Below are positions 15,072 to 15,670 of a stretch of 15,670 bases of DNA, in pieces. Source of the stretch: Actinomycetota bacterium. GTDB taxonomy: Bacteria; Actinomycetota; Geothermincolia; Fen-727; JAQURN01. The notes beneath the pieces were generated by a model. That model was not told the origin of the DNA. It searched no databases and saw nothing but the letters and a program-made list of their open reading frames with translations. Location: contig JAQURN010000012.1 in NCBI GenBank assembly GCA_028715585.1, forward strand, positions 1-15,670, given 5' to 3'. The position numbers were made by a program, and so were the translations under genes. The stretch's first letter is position 1, and each line of letters starts with the position of its first letter.

Positions 15072-15100
15072 TTGAGGGCGAATGGAAAGGGTGTTTTAAT
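15072..15100 (+). promoter_or_regulatory. Promoter of tRNA-Gly
   Basis: TTGAGG (15072-15077, four of six matches to TTGACA) and TTTAAT (15095-15100, five of six to TATAAT) are separated by exactly 17 bases. Transcription would start a few bases before the mature tRNA 5' end at 15111. Confidence 0.55.
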
Positions 15101-15110
15101 TGTAAAGCAG

Positions 15111-15186
15111 GCGGGAGTAGCTCAGTTGGCAGAGCACGAGCCTTCCAAGCTCGGTGTCGCCGGTTCGAATCCGGTCTCCCGCTCCA
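15111..15186 (+). tRNA. tRNA-Gly (anticodon TCC), CCA encoded
   Basis: The acceptor stem GCGGGAG/CTCCCGC, D stem GCTC/GAGC, anticodon stem CGAGC/GCTCG with loop CTTCCAA (anticodon TCC) and T arm GCCGG-TTCGAAT-CCGGT all fold, followed by discriminator T and CCA. A promoter lies immediately upstream. The tail of a PIN toxin gene begins 12 bases downstream on the opposite strand. Confidence 0.97.
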
Positions 15187-15197
15187 GCAGATTGCAA

Positions 15198-15608
15198 CTA
15201 ACCATTGCCGAAGACAAACAGCAGTTCCTTTGGCTTCAGGATTCTAATGTTCTTATAGGCTTTTAAGCGAAGCAGGTGATGGTCGCCCGATGCAGTGAAA
15301 TCCGCGTTGCCCACCATTGCGCATTCAAGAACCCGGTTGTCTGCATTGTCTGTAAACACTTCAATTTGCCTGCTCGGCTTGACCAGTTCGCTGCAGTGAC
15401 CAATGGTCTTGACGGCACTGGTAATGTCCTGATTGCTCCATGAGAATTTCGTCTTGAGGATATTTGCGAATTCGAGAAGGATGGTAGACGAGATAACCAG
15501 TTGAATACGACCGGAGCAGGCCGCCTCGAACAGATTCTATGGGTTACCTCCGAATACAAACGCGGATATTAGGACGTTCGTATCGAAGGTTACCCGGTAC
15601 AGCCTCAA
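15198..15608 (-). pseudogene. PIN-domain (VapC-like) toxin with an in-frame amber codon
   Basis: The frame from TTG 15608 to TAG 15198 encodes a 136-residue PIN protein of the putative-toxin type, expected to be a magnesium-dependent ribonuclease. Conserved parts are the first acidic residue in VTFDTNVLISAFVFGGNP (Asp9), a glutamate in STILLEFANIL, and the aspartates of DNRVLECA and NADFTASGDHHLL, ending with a KPKELL strand. Codon 24 is TAG (15539-15537), immediately after GGNP where related proteins continue, so only a 23-residue peptide would be made unless the stop is suppressed or re-initiated past. Everything else, including all four acidic positions, is intact, so the mutation looks recent, or is a sequence error. 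The start overlaps the antitoxin stop (TTGA), the typical toxin-antitoxin arrangement. Confidence 0.82.
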
Positions 15609-15670
15609 TCTTCTATACCACGGGCTTCATGTACGAGTCTCTCGATGTCGGCTTCAGACGTAATCGCGAG
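15605..15670 (-). CDS. C-terminus of the antitoxin partner of the PIN toxin (partial)
   Basis: The last 21 residues (ITSEADIERLVHEARGIED in part) of a gene that enters from the right edge are visible, ending with TGA at 15607-15605. The stop overlaps the toxin start by four bases (TTGA). This short acidic, helical tail fits the toxin-binding end of VapB-type or similar antitoxins, but the DNA-binding part lies outside the window, so the family is inferred from position alone. Confidence 0.55.
   Translation of the reverse strand, partial: LAITSEADIERLVHEARGIED

Noticed and set aside
15072..15266. Plus-strand frame of 64 residues containing GVAQLAEHEPSKLGVAGSNP
   Set aside because: It is translation through tRNA-Gly, a common false protein; the ends have no family similarity.
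15263..15559. Minus-strand frame of 98 residues
   Set aside because: It is a shifted frame of the PIN toxin gene; the correct frame, with one TAG, shows the PIN motifs.
1..15670. CRISPR array, insertion sequence or transposase
   Set aside because: No regularly spaced direct repeats and no transposase or integrase motif were seen on either strand.

Overview
The window looks like a chromosomal segment of an uncultured bacterium. Both tRNA genes encode their 3' CCA, several genes start with TTG or GTG behind clear Shine-Dalgarno sequences, and the gene content (galactose salvage, zinc-ribbon membrane proteins, an ABC-2 exporter, a PlsC-type acyltransferase, a nucleoside hydrolase) is bacterial. 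The lineage cannot be fixed from the sequence. A deep-branching Gram-positive or actinobacterial-like group is only a guess.

Layout. Bases 1-1448 (minus strand) hold galT followed by the 5' part of galK, a two-gene galactose (Leloir) operon whose reading frames overlap. Bases 1727-4172 (plus) hold two membrane proteins, each with an N-terminal four-cysteine zinc ribbon. The second is a single-pass, TcaA/YvbJ-like protein with a large extracytoplasmic part. A tRNA-Pro(TGG) follows at 4196-4273.

From about 4590 to 9951 the sequence becomes visibly richer in A and T and carries what looks like an acquired defence cassette on the plus strand. Its parts are the severed C-terminal tail of an XRE-family (controller-like) repressor, a beta-class DNA methyltransferase with an SPPY motif, a probable PD-(D/E)XK restriction endonuclease, and an 1132-residue, apparently all-helical protein of unknown function. 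The three intact genes overlap (17 nt, then 1 nt), so they are probably one translationally coupled operon. The first two make a Type II-like restriction-modification pair. The third is the best candidate in the window for an undescribed component.

After a short hairpin-bearing gap, bases 10163-12228 (minus) encode an ABC-2 permease and its ATPase. The permease reading frame is broken at a run of seven A residues. Divergently on the plus strand come plsC (12436), an alpha/beta-hydrolase lipase (about 13305) and a nucleoside hydrolase with an enlarged metal-binding loop (14136), then a probable terminator and tRNA-Gly(TCC) with a good promoter (15072-15186).

The window ends (minus strand) with a toxin-antitoxin remnant: the tail of an antitoxin overlapping a PIN-domain toxin that carries an in-frame amber codon. 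The two ends of the window thus hold ordinary metabolic genes, while the middle and right edge hold mobile or defence-type material next to tRNA genes. No integrase, transposase, CRISPR array or flanking direct repeat was found.
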